A stretch of 64,000 bases of DNA, taken from positions 310,001-374,000 of the forward strand of contig NZ_CADFGE010000006.1 of assembly GCF_902833645.1 (NCBI RefSeq), given 5' to 3'. Both the position numbers and the translations under genes were made by a program. Below are positions 25,189 to 33,750 of the stretch, piece by piece. The DNA is from Paraburkholderia fungorum. GTDB taxonomy: Bacteria; Pseudomonadota; Gammaproteobacteria; Burkholderiales; Burkholderiaceae. The notes beneath the pieces are model-generated. The model searched no databases. It saw nothing but the letters and a program-made list of their open reading frames with translations, and was not told the origin of the DNA. Each line of letters begins with the position of its first letter. Position 1 is the stretch's first letter.

Positions 25189-26127
25189 ATGGGCATGGCG
25201 ACGATGGCGAGTACGGCAGGCGAAGCAATGAACGGCGCGACGATCGACGAGGTGATCTGGAATGACTGGCATCCGGTGGCCGCGCTCGATGCGCTCGACG
25301 CCGCGCGGGCCGCCGGCGGCTCGAACGCCGTGACCCGCACACGTCTGCTCGGCGTCGATATCGGTATGCTCGCGCTGCCGCAGGCTGGGGCGCGGCCGCA
25401 AGACAGCTACCGCGTCTGGCGTCTCGACGATCAAACGCCGTGCCATGCGCAGGCGCGCTATGGCGTGTTATGGGTGTGTGCCGGCGAGCCGCGCCGCGAC
25501 ATTCTCGCGATTCCCGAAGCCGACGAGCCCGATCGGCGTCTGCTGCATGCCGGCGCGTTTCGCGTGCATGTGAGCGGGTTGCGGGCCGTCGAAAATTTTC
25601 TCGACATGGGACATTTTCCGTTCGTGCATACCGGCTATCTCGGCGTGGAGCCGTACACCGAAGTGGCGCCATACCGCATCGAGCGGGACGAGCTCAACGA
25701 CGAACTGTATGCGCACGACTGCCGCTTCTATCAGCCACGCGCCGCGATGACCGCCGGCGCCGCGCTCGAGGTGCGCTATGTGTACCGCGTGGCGCGGCCG
25801 TACAGCGCGATTCTGTACAAGACCTGTCCGCCGCAGCCCGAACGCTTCGACGTGATCGCGCTGTTCGTGCAACCGGTCGACGAAGAGTGGTGTGTCGCGC
25901 ACACCGTCATGAGTTATCTCGACGACGCCAGCAGTGACAGCGAATTGCGTGGCTTCCAGCAAACCATCTTCGCGCAGGACATCAAGATTCTGGTCAATCA
26001 GGTGCCCAAACGCTTGCCGCTCGGCACGGGCGACGAACATCCGGTGCGCGCCGACGCGATGTCGGTCGCCTACCGCCGCTGGCTCTCGGCTCAGCGGGTC
26101 ACCTATGGGACGACTCATGGCCGCTGA
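25189..26127 (+). CDS. NdmC-like oxygenase catalytic subunit lacking its Rieske cluster
   Basis: The 312-residue protein is the catalytic half of a Rieske oxygenase. The iron site is intact: D139, H142 and H147 in ENFLDMGHFPFVH and the third ligand D264 in FAQDIKIL. The N-terminus keeps Rieske-domain flanks (NDWHPVAALDAL, then TRTRLLGVDIGMLALP, then RYGVLWVCAGEP), but the piece with both C-x-H and C-x2-H cluster motifs is gone, so it cannot receive electrons by itself. NdmC, the 7-methylxanthine N7-demethylase subunit, has the same lack and uses the Rieske domain of NdmD. ATG 25189 follows an AAGGG; later in-frame ATGs exist. It overlaps the next gene by 11 bases. Confidence 0.8.
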   Translation: MGMATMASTAGEAMNGATIDEVIWNDWHPVAALDALDAARAAGGSNAVTRTRLLGVDIGMLALPQAGARPQDSYRVWRLDDQTPCHAQARYGVLWVCAGEPRRDILAIPEADEPDRRLLHAGAFRVHVSGLRAVENFLDMGHFPFVHTGYLGVEPYTEVAPYRIERDELNDELYAHDCRFYQPRAAMTAGAALEVRYVYRVARPYSAILYKTCPPQPERFDVIALFVQPVDEEWCVAHTVMSYLDDASSDSELRGFQQTIFAQDIKILVNQVPKRLPLGTGDEHPVRADAMSVAYRRWLSAQRVTYGTTHGR

Positions 26128-27337
26128 AGAGCGCATTGAACGCGCGTGGTTTGCGCTGTGCGACGTCGATCAACTCGGCGATCGGGCGATCTATCACACC
26201 GAACTGCTCGGCCGCGAACTCGTGGTGTGGCGGGCCGGCGACGGCACCTTCAACGTATGGGAAAACCGTTGTCCGCATCGCGGCGTGCGTTTGTCGCTCG
26301 GGCACCATCGTGGCGAAGCGCTGCAGTGTCAGTATCACGGCTGGCAGTTCAGTTCCGGCAGCGGCGCCTGCCGCTTCGTGCCGGCGCACCCGGATGCGGC
26401 AGCACCGGCGGTCGCGGTGAAGACGTGGCCGGTGGAAGTGCATTACGGCTTCGTGTGGACCTGTCTCGCACCGGCTGACGAAGTGCCTCCATTCGCGCCG
26501 ATCGAGGAGCTTGAGCATGACGCGAGCCTCGCGGCGAGCGAAGACGCGGATGCGCGATCTCAAGTTCGTTCAGTCCGCTTGCGCACTGTCGCGATCGAAG
26601 CCCCCGGCGAAGCCGTGCAGCATGCGCTCGCTGGATATTGCTTCGACCATGCACGCTTCGATCCATGGCAGGCAAGCGGATGCGTGACGTTCGACGTCGC
26701 GCCGCACGCGGTGATGATCGAGCAACTGGACGACGCCGGGCAGCGTGTGGTGTTCTTGGTGCAACCGGCGCGCGCCGGGCGGACGTATCTGCATGGCGTC
26801 GCGCTCGGGCCGTTTGCCGCGGCCGAACGCCTGAGCGTGCAGCGGCATCATCAGCAAAGGCTCAACGTGTTGCGCGATGCGTTGGAGCGGCAGTTCGACC
26901 AGCGTGAGGCGCTATCGGGCGAGGCGCTTGCCGATCGGTTGCCGCTTTGCGTGCCTCAAACGTTGTCGCCCGCGCAGCCGGTCATGCTTCAACGTTCATT
27001 GTCGAAGCCGGTCGGCGCGCCGGGGCTCTCCGGTGAAAAGCGTTCTCCGGTGAATCCTGACATGACGGATCGCGCCTTCGATCTCTATCTTTCGCGCAGC
27101 AGGCGCACGCTCAAAGTTGCCGCCGGCGTCACCGTCTTGCAGACTTTGCGCAATCACGGCATCGACGTGCCGAGTTCATGCGAGCAGGGCGTATGCGGCA
27201 CGTGCCGCACGCGGGTGATCGAAGGAACGCCGCTGCATCGCGACGATTTTCTGACGCCGCAGGAGCGGGCCGCGGGCGATTGCATGCTGGTCTGCGTCTC
27301 GCGTGCGGCGACCGGCACGTTGACCCTGGATCTGTGA
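26117..27337 (+). CDS. Rieske-ferredoxin fusion protein, NdmD-like but without a flavin domain
   Basis: The 406-residue protein has three parts. Residues 1-105 are a full Rieske domain with C52, H54, C71 and H74 (CPHRG, CQYHGW). Residues about 130-280 resemble a shrunken oxygenase catalytic domain (TVAIEAPGEAVQHAL, VVFLVQPARAGRTYLHGV) without the D-x2-H-x4-H iron motif. Residues about 320-406 are a VanB/PDR-type ferredoxin with C355, C360, C363 and C393. NdmD also joins a Rieske domain to a C-terminal ferredoxin but has a flavin/NAD reductase between them; here RxYS, GxGxTP and CGP motifs are absent. It likely relays electrons from a separate reductase to the preceding Rieske-less subunit. 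Confidence 0.8.
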   Translation: MAAEERIERAWFALCDVDQLGDRAIYHTELLGRELVVWRAGDGTFNVWENRCPHRGVRLSLGHHRGEALQCQYHGWQFSSGSGACRFVPAHPDAAAPAVAVKTWPVEVHYGFVWTCLAPADEVPPFAPIEELEHDASLAASEDADARSQVRSVRLRTVAIEAPGEAVQHALAGYCFDHARFDPWQASGCVTFDVAPHAVMIEQLDDAGQRVVFLVQPARAGRTYLHGVALGPFAAAERLSVQRHHQQRLNVLRDALERQFDQREALSGEALADRLPLCVPQTLSPAQPVMLQRSLSKPVGAPGLSGEKRSPVNPDMTDRAFDLYLSRSRRTLKVAAGVTVLQTLRNHGIDVPSSCEQGVCGTCRTRVIEGTPLHRDDFLTPQERAAGDCMLVCVSRAATGTLTLDL

Positions 27338-27344
27338 GGCCGTC

Positions 27345-27992
27345 ATGCTCAAACTCCACGATGACGAGTTGTGCGGCGAAAGCTACAAGGTCCGGCTGAT
27401 GCTCGGCTTGCTCGGCGTGCCTTACGAAAGAGCACGGATCGAACTCTACCCGTCAAGGCAGAACGCCGCGCCGGATTTTCTGGCGATGAATCCGCTCGGT
27501 ACCCTGCCGCTGCTCGAAGCGCAGGGCGCGTTGCTGCACGATGCCCACGCGATCCTCGTCTATCTGGCGCGGCGTTACGGCGGCACGGACTCGGGCGGCG
27601 CAGCGCACTGGCTGCCGCTCGACGATCCGCTTCAACTCGCGTACGTTCAGACATGGCTCGGCTTCGCCGCGCAATTGAGCGGCGTGATTTTTCCGATGCG
27701 TACGCACGTGCTGCACGGTGCGCCGCTTAACGACGATGCGGCGCGCCACAAAGCGAGAAAGCTGTTGCGCATCCTCGACGAGCGCTGCTGGTTCAATGAG
27801 GCAGGCGGTACGCCTTTTGTCTGCGCGACTGAAGCCCCTACGGTGGCGGATGTCGCCTGCTTCGTGCCGGTAGCGCTGCTCGACGAAGCCGGGATCGAAT
27901 CGATCGACTATCCGGCGCTCCGGCGCTGGAGCACGCGCATCAAGCGCCTGGCGGGATTCACGACGATGGCCGGGGTCTACGCCGCGCTGTGA
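27345..27992 (+). CDS. GST-like protein, NdmE-like
   Basis: The 215-residue protein has a thioredoxin-like N-terminal half (LCGESYKVRLMLGLLGVPYE, then MNPLGTLPLLEAQGALLHDAHAIL in pieces) and the helical GST C-terminal domain with APTVADVACFVP. In the NdmCDE complex of Pseudomonas a GST-like protein, NdmE, has a structural rather than enzymatic role and is needed for N7-demethylation. Its place here, eight bases after the Rieske-ferredoxin gene, points to the same assembly function. A true glutathione transferase role is the alternative. It ends the operon, convergent with a LysR gene. Confidence 0.75.
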   Translation: MLKLHDDELCGESYKVRLMLGLLGVPYERARIELYPSRQNAAPDFLAMNPLGTLPLLEAQGALLHDAHAILVYLARRYGGTDSGGAAHWLPLDDPLQLAYVQTWLGFAAQLSGVIFPMRTHVLHGAPLNDDAARHKARKLLRILDERCWFNEAGGTPFVCATEAPTVADVACFVPVALLDEAGIESIDYPALRRWSTRIKRLAGFTTMAGVYAAL

Positions 27993-28057
27993 GAACAGTG
28001 CGGATGTAGGCCACCCATGCGTTCAATCCAGCACGCAGGAAATTGGCGTCTCTCGCG

Positions 28058-28984
28058 TCACTTGAAATAGCCGACGGCGAGATCGATGAATTCGCGGATC
28101 TTGCGCGGCACGAATTCGCGGCTTGGATAAACCAGCGAGACCGCCACGTCGCCATTGAGCACCGTGTATTCGCCGAGGATTTGCACGAGGGTGCCGGCGC
28201 GCAGTTCGTCGCTGACCATTTCGAGGGGAAGCAGCGCGATACCCATTGCGCCGAGCGTGGCCTGCTTCTGCATGATCATGCTGTTGACCGTGAACGACGC
28301 ATCGAGCGTGATGCTTTCCTCGCTGCCATGGCTGCCGTTGTTGCTGTCGTCACCATCGCGCTTGTTGCTGAATACCCAGGTCTGCGGACTGGCGTCGAGC
28401 GATGCGGCGATCACCCGGTGCCGCGCGAGATCGGCCGGGGTCGCCGGATAACCGGCTTCGGCCAGATACGCGGCGGCCGCCACCGGCACCACGTGCGAAT
28501 TGATGAGGCGGCGCGCCACCAGCGATTCCGAGCGGATCATGTGTTCGGTCACGATGCCCACGTCGAAACCGCCTTCGAGCAAATCGACGCGTTTTTCGGT
28601 GAGCGTGACACGCAGATTCACGTGCGGAAATTTTGCCTGGTACTCCGCAAAAAGCGGTGTGAGCCGGAACAGCGAAAAGCTGCCCAACGCCACGATCCGC
28701 AGATCGCCCGCCACTTCTTTCGACGTCGTGGTGGCACGCGATTCGACCTCTTCGAGTTCCGCCAGCACGACCCGGCAACCGTCGGCATAATCCGCGCCGG
28801 CTTCAGTCAGCACGACTTTGCGCGTGGTGCGCTGAAGCAGGCGGATACCAAGATGTTTTTCGAGGCTCGACACATGGCGCGTGATAACCGAGGTCGAGAC
28901 ACTGAGTTGCTCCGCGGCTTGCGCGAAACTGCCCGCGTCGGCAACCTTGACGAAAGCCTGCATGGCCTGAAACAGATTGATCAT
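28058..28984 (-). CDS. LysR-family regulator
   Basis: The 308-residue protein has the helix-turn-helix region MQAFVKVADAGSFAQAAEQL and VSTSVITRHVSSLEKHLGIRLLQRTTR of the DmlR/AaeR-like subgroup. The effector domain carries a low-complexity stretch near residue 205 (KRDGDDSNNGSHGSEES) that is unusual for the family. It is convergent with the GST-like gene and ends 65 bases from it. It reads toward that operon and lies 36 bases beyond the Hsp70 gene end. Target unknown. Confidence 0.8.
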   Translation of the reverse strand: MINLFQAMQAFVKVADAGSFAQAAEQLSVSTSVITRHVSSLEKHLGIRLLQRTTRKVVLTEAGADYADGCRVVLAELEEVESRATTTSKEVAGDLRIVALGSFSLFRLTPLFAEYQAKFPHVNLRVTLTEKRVDLLEGGFDVGIVTEHMIRSESLVARRLINSHVVPVAAAAYLAEAGYPATPADLARHRVIAASLDASPQTWVFSNKRDGDDSNNGSHGSEESITLDASFTVNSMIMQKQATLGAMGIALLPLEMVSDELRAGTLVQILGEYTVLNGDVAVSLVYPSREFVPRKIREFIDLAVGYFK

Positions 28985-29020
28985 GTCGATGCGTAGTACG
29001 TGTGGGTTGAGACGCGATCG

Positions 29021-31903
29021 TCACGGCGCTGCTGCGATCAGCTTCAGCCCCGCAGGCAACGATTCGCCGAATACGCGGCCTTCGTCGGCGTCGTCGAGTT
29101 CCACGGTTTCGCTGACCATCGTGATCCATGCGCGCGGCGCATTGGCCGCTTCGAGCCTGCGCAACACCGTTTGGCGCAACGGCTCGGGCAGGTCGCGCGA
29201 ACGGTCGCCGGTCATGCGGGAGAGCTGCACGGCGGCGAATGCCGCGGGGTCGACCTTCTTCCAGTCGAGCGCCAGAATCGCGTCCAGCCATTGTGCTGCG
29301 ATGTCCGGTGGCACGACGCTATGCGCGCTGCCATAGAAGGGCCGCCGCGCACCGATGCGGCCGACTGCCCACCAGCTCTGGTGATTTTCCGTGGGCTTTT
29401 TTAAGCGCGTGAGCACCGATTCGCCGAGCTCGATCTTGCGTTCGACCGGAATCCGTTCGAGCGACGCGCTCAGCCTAAGCATGTCGGTGAAGCCGGTCTT
29501 CGACACGTCGAACGGCAACTTGTGGCGCGATTGCGCGGCTGTTTGCAGATAGGCCATCGCGTCGAGCACGCGCAGTTGCGCACTTTCGTCGAGGCCGCCC
29601 GCCGCGCGGCGCCATAGCGTCCACCACTCCGACCAGACCTGGCCTTCGTTGACGTACTGAATGCCGTCGTCGAACAGCGACCAGAGTTGTTCGACACGCC
29701 ATTCGTCGAGCGGATAGCCGAAACCCGGCCGTACGCAATAGCCGGCCAGGTTCAACCACAAGCGCTCATGGTCTGCCGAGCGCCGTCGGCGGCGCGCGCG
29801 CTCCCATAGCGCACCAAACAGTTCGCGCAGCAGCGCGCTGTTCCAGGCTTCGCGCGGGCCTAGCAGTTGTTCGAGCTGCGAGCGCAGACGTTTGACTTCC
29901 TTGGGGTCGACCTTTTGCGCGCGGGAGCCGAAGCATCGGTCGATATGGTCGATCGCTTCGTCGAGCGCGGGGTGCCGGGCGTGTGCCGGGTCCGCCGGGA
30001 GGTTGACCTGGGCGTCTTCGCGGCGCAACTGGAATTCGAGCAGCCAGCGTTGCGCCGGATTGTCGAGTTCGATGCAGTGCACCTCGAGCGTGCCCACTTC
30101 GGTAAGCGAGGTGGCGATCTGTACCGCGGTTTCGCCACGCGCCGGATTCGCGCCGCGCGTTTGCACGATCGTCGCGATAGGGGGCAGTCGGACGAAATCG
30201 CCTTGCGCAAGATCGGTCAGTTCGCCGGGCCGATAGATCGTGTCCGCGCTTGACGAGGCCAGGTGAAAGCGCACCGGGTGCCCGAGACGTAGTGCGAATG
30301 TGCGGTCCTCGATGCGGATCTCGTGGCCTTCTTCGGTGCCGCGCGGCAGCAGGCAGATGCCGCGTTGCGCCGCTTCGGCGCCGGGCTCTCCGTCAGCGGT
30401 TTCGTCGAGCACGAGAAAGTAACTGCGCGCCGAGCCGCCGCCGATTTTCGGCGCTTGACCGCTGCGGGCAAGGGCATAGGCGACCGCGCCGCGTGCCACG
30501 GCGACATCGGGATTGTCGTTGTGCAGCACGTTGAGCGATTCGCCGCGCCATGTACCCAGGGTGCTGGCGAGTCGCTGCGTGAGCGCCTCGGCGCGAAACA
30601 CGCCACCGTTCAGCAGCAGCGTGTCGGGGATCGGCAAGGACTCGTCCTGACCTTCACCGGCATCGACCGGATTAGCGACAGAACCCAGCGCCTTGCGCGA
30701 CTGCGCTGCGAAACGGCTCAGAAACGCCGCGATATGACGCGTGACGGCTGGGTCGGTGGCGTAGGGTAGGCCGAATTCGACGATCGCGCCGCGCGGTCTG
30801 CCGGGCCGTTCGTGCGACGCCACCGCCGGAAAGAATCCGTCGACGATGATCTGCTCGACTTCCTCGCGCGTGACCTGCACCGTGCGCGCGCCGCCGATCA
30901 GCTTCGCGCCCGCGCCAAGCAAGGTGATCGAAGCGGACTCCGGCGCATGCGGCCCGAGCAGTTGTTCCTTCGCACCGCGGCAACGTTCGACCAGTTGCGA
31001 CAGACTCGCCGCCGACAGACGCGTGCGCTCGGTGCCGGCCTCAGACAAACGCGCCTCGACCCGATGCGCGAGCGCGAGGTCCATGTTGTCGCCGCCGAGC
31101 ATCAGATGGTTGCCCACGCCGATGCGCGTGAGTTCCGGCTCACTGTCGCGCATGCGCACTTCGATCAGCGTGAGGTCGGTGGTGCCGCCGCCGACGTCGC
31201 AGATCAACACGAGCTTTGTGTCAGCCAACTCGGCTGCAAGGCTTTCGCGATGATGAAACAGCCAGTCGTAGAACGCGGCCTGCGGTTCTTCCAGCAGCCT
31301 TAAGGTAGGTAGACCGGCGAGACGCGCGGCTTCTACCGTCAACGCGCGTGCGCCTTCGTCGAACGACGCGGGGACCGTCAGCACGACGTCCTGGGCTTCG
31401 AGCGGTGCGTCTGGAAAGCGCTGATTCCAGGCCGCCCGCACATGCGCCAGATAGCTTGCGCTGGCTTCGACCGGCGAGACCTTGCGGACATCGTCCGCGG
31501 CGCCCCACGGCAGAATCGGCGCGACTCGGTCCACCGACGCGTGCGACAGCCAGCTCTTCGCGCTTGCCACCAGCCGCCCCGGCACCTGGCCGCCGAGCGT
31601 GCGCGCGAGCCGGCCGATCACGACGGGCTGATCGGTCTGGCCGGGCGTGCCGGCGTCCGGGCCCGCCGCCGCGCGCCATGGCAACTGCAGATCACCCGCG
31701 CTCAGTTCGCCGGGCGCCGCGTGATACCGCACCGAAGGCAGCAGCGGCCGCGCGGCCACTTCGCCGAGACTGACCAACTGCTCGATCTCGAAGACGCGAA
31801 TCTCCTGCGAACCCGCCGCGGGATTGCCCACTTCGGCGTAAGCCAGCACCGTGTTGCTGGTGCCGAGATCGATGCCGACGCTGTAGCGCTTCATCTCAGT
31901 CAT
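29021..31903 (-). CDS. Large Hsp70-family protein with long C-terminal extension
   Basis: The 960-residue protein has an Hsp70 nucleotide-binding domain in its first ~480 residues: GIDLGTSNTVLAYAEV (phosphate 1), LRLLEEPQAAFYDWL, CDVGGGTTDLTLIEV (phosphate 2) and LLLNGGVFRAEAL. The remaining ~450 residues are not a standard peptide-binding domain; they are a long helical region with WSEWWTLWRRAAGGLDE (DUF3731-like). The ATG at 31903 overlaps the stop of the upstream Hsp70 gene. It is the last gene of a three-gene operon. No J-domain or nucleotide-exchange protein is encoded beside it. A chaperone role on unknown clients is inferred. Confidence 0.85.
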   Translation of the reverse strand: MTEMKRYSVGIDLGTSNTVLAYAEVGNPAAGSQEIRVFEIEQLVSLGEVAARPLLPSVRYHAAPGELSAGDLQLPWRAAAGPDAGTPGQTDQPVVIGRLARTLGGQVPGRLVASAKSWLSHASVDRVAPILPWGAADDVRKVSPVEASASYLAHVRAAWNQRFPDAPLEAQDVVLTVPASFDEGARALTVEAARLAGLPTLRLLEEPQAAFYDWLFHHRESLAAELADTKLVLICDVGGGTTDLTLIEVRMRDSEPELTRIGVGNHLMLGGDNMDLALAHRVEARLSEAGTERTRLSAASLSQLVERCRGAKEQLLGPHAPESASITLLGAGAKLIGGARTVQVTREEVEQIIVDGFFPAVASHERPGRPRGAIVEFGLPYATDPAVTRHIAAFLSRFAAQSRKALGSVANPVDAGEGQDESLPIPDTLLLNGGVFRAEALTQRLASTLGTWRGESLNVLHNDNPDVAVARGAVAYALARSGQAPKIGGGSARSYFLVLDETADGEPGAEAAQRGICLLPRGTEEGHEIRIEDRTFALRLGHPVRFHLASSSADTIYRPGELTDLAQGDFVRLPPIATIVQTRGANPARGETAVQIATSLTEVGTLEVHCIELDNPAQRWLLEFQLRREDAQVNLPADPAHARHPALDEAIDHIDRCFGSRAQKVDPKEVKRLRSQLEQLLGPREAWNSALLRELFGALWERARRRRRSADHERLWLNLAGYCVRPGFGYPLDEWRVEQLWSLFDDGIQYVNEGQVWSEWWTLWRRAAGGLDESAQLRVLDAMAYLQTAAQSRHKLPFDVSKTGFTDMLRLSASLERIPVERKIELGESVLTRLKKPTENHQSWWAVGRIGARRPFYGSAHSVVPPDIAAQWLDAILALDWKKVDPAAFAAVQLSRMTGDRSRDLPEPLRQTVLRRLEAANAPRAWITMVSETVELDDADEGRVFGESLPAGLKLIAAAP

Positions 31904-33750
31904 GCATTGGCGCTGCCGCGCACGTCGAATTCGACCTTCCAACGCTCGTCGCTGCCGCGCGGCACGGCTTCGAGTTCGAGCGTGCCGGCTTCCGTCACGC
32001 GCGCATGCAGTTTCACCGGCACGACTTCACCGGCGGTGCGGCCGGCGGACGGCAGCGTCGCCTGGATTTCTTCCAGTTCCTGCAATTCCTCGGGACCCCA
32101 GAAGTCGAGCAGCGTGCCCACCTGATCCTGACGACGCACCGACGATCCGAAGAAGCGGAAGTGCACCGGTTCGCCGACCACCAGCCCGAATTCCTGCGCC
32201 GGCAATTCGGCCTCGGTGCCTTCCTCCATGCCGAACGGTGCGACGCACAGCGCCTGCACCGGCGGCTCGAGACCGGGGACGGCCGGCATCGCCGATTCGA
32301 TCGCGATGTAGTACGCGCGCGCGGTGCCGCCGCGAATCCGCACGCCCTGGCCGCGCCGTACGTAGCCGTAATAGGCCGCGCCGCGCGCAACGGCGAGATC
32401 GAGATCGGCGCCTTCGAGCAGGCGCGCTGGCGGCGCACCTTCAGCGGCGAGCCAGCCATTGAGCGTGCCGATGATCCGTTCGACCAGCAGCGGCGACTTG
32501 AACACGCCGCCGTTAAAGAGCACGGCGGTGGGATGCAGGAAGCTCGCGCCTTCCGCAGTGGCGAGATCGCGCAAACCGTCGAGTTCGGCGAGCGCGCCCA
32601 CCTGACGGCCAAGGAAGGCCGCCAGATGCCGCGTGATGCCCGCGTCCTGCGCATACGGCAGGCCGAGTTGCGTCAGACCGGCACGCGCGCGGCTCACCGG
32701 ACGCGCCGCGCTCTCCACTTGCGGGAAGAAGCCTTCGAGAATCGTTTGGGTCAACTCCGCGCGCGTGAGCTCGGTGCGGATCGAACCGCCGATCAGCTTC
32801 GAGCCGCGGCTCGGTACGACGAGCGGCACGGTATCGGTCGACGGATCGCTGAGCAGCGTTTCCTTCGCCGAGCGGCACGCATAGGTGAGGGCGCGCAATT
32901 GCCATGCGTCGGCGGTGGTGCCTTGCGCCGCGAGCTTGCGGGCCACCACGTGGGCGAGCGCGAGGTCCATGTTGTCGCCGCCCAGCAGAATGTGTTCGCC
33001 GACCGCGACGCGATGCAGTTCGAGATTGCCTTCACGCTCGATCACCGCGATCAGCGAGAGGTCGGTCGTGCCGCCGCCCACGTCGACCACGAGAATGATG
33101 TCGCCGACCTTGACCTGTTTGCGCCACTGGCCGCCGCTCTTCTGGATCCAGCTATAGAGCGCGGCCTGCGGTTCTTCGAGCAGCGTCATGCGGCCGTAGC
33201 CGGCGGCCTCGGCGGCTTCGGCGGTCAATTCGCGCGCGGCCGGATCGAACGACGCGGGAATCGTCACAGTGATGTCCTGCTGGCTGAACGGCGCGTCCGG
33301 GTGCGCGTGATCCCATGCTTCGCGCAAGTGGGTCAGATAGCGCACCGAGCTTTCGAGCGGCGACACGCGCGCGACTTCAGGCGGCGCGTCGTTCGGCAGA
33401 ATCGCCGCGCGACGGTCGACGCCCGGATGGCACAACCAGCTCTTGGCGCTCGACACGAGCCGGATCGGCGTGGCCGCGCCGCGGCTGCGGGCGAATTCGC
33501 CAACCGCGAATTCGCGCTGGCCGGTCCACGGCAGATACAGGTCGCCCGAAGCGAGTTCGTCCGGGTGCGGCAGGTAGAGAAACGAGGGCAGCAGATCGAG
33601 GTTGTCGATCGCGCCGGGACCGGTGAGCTGGGCGATCGGCAGCACGCCCTGGGCGGTCCTTTCGCCGTCGCTGGCGGTGGTGTCGACGTACGAGAGCGCG
33701 CAGTGCGTCGTGCCGAGGTCGATACCGATTGAGAAACGCGCGTCGCTCAT
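31900..33750 (-). CDS. Hsp70-family (DnaK-like) protein
   Basis: The 616-residue protein carries an Hsp70 ATPase domain: SIGIDLGTTHCALSYVD at the N-terminus, MTLLEEPQAALYSWI, VDVGGGTTDLSLIAV and VLFNGGVFKSPLL. The C-terminal ~120 residues form a beta-rich region (EFGLVVGEPVHFRFFG, VPVKLHARVTEAGTLELEAV) shorter than the DnaK peptide-binding domain and without its lid. Both ends overlap neighbours by ATGA, so DUF2760, this protein and the larger Hsp70 are made in step. The pair looks like an ancient duplication. It differs from DnaK, HscA and HscC. Confidence 0.85.
   Translation of the reverse strand: MSDARFSIGIDLGTTHCALSYVDTTASDGERTAQGVLPIAQLTGPGAIDNLDLLPSFLYLPHPDELASGDLYLPWTGQREFAVGEFARSRGAATPIRLVSSAKSWLCHPGVDRRAAILPNDAPPEVARVSPLESSVRYLTHLREAWDHAHPDAPFSQQDITVTIPASFDPAARELTAEAAEAAGYGRMTLLEEPQAALYSWIQKSGGQWRKQVKVGDIILVVDVGGGTTDLSLIAVIEREGNLELHRVAVGEHILLGGDNMDLALAHVVARKLAAQGTTADAWQLRALTYACRSAKETLLSDPSTDTVPLVVPSRGSKLIGGSIRTELTRAELTQTILEGFFPQVESAARPVSRARAGLTQLGLPYAQDAGITRHLAAFLGRQVGALAELDGLRDLATAEGASFLHPTAVLFNGGVFKSPLLVERIIGTLNGWLAAEGAPPARLLEGADLDLAVARGAAYYGYVRRGQGVRIRGGTARAYYIAIESAMPAVPGLEPPVQALCVAPFGMEEGTEAELPAQEFGLVVGEPVHFRFFGSSVRRQDQVGTLLDFWGPEELQELEEIQATLPSAGRTAGEVVPVKLHARVTEAGTLELEAVPRGSDERWKVEFDVRGSANA

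Noticed and set aside
23808..25340. 510-codon minus-strand frame across the BMP gene
   Set aside because: It is antisense to a protein with a signal peptide and BMP motifs; no domain seen.
26117..27337. Reading the Rieske-ferredoxin protein as a complete NdmD or VanB reductase
   Set aside because: No flavin-binding RxYS, no GxGxTP and no CGP motif could be found, so a reductase call is not supported.
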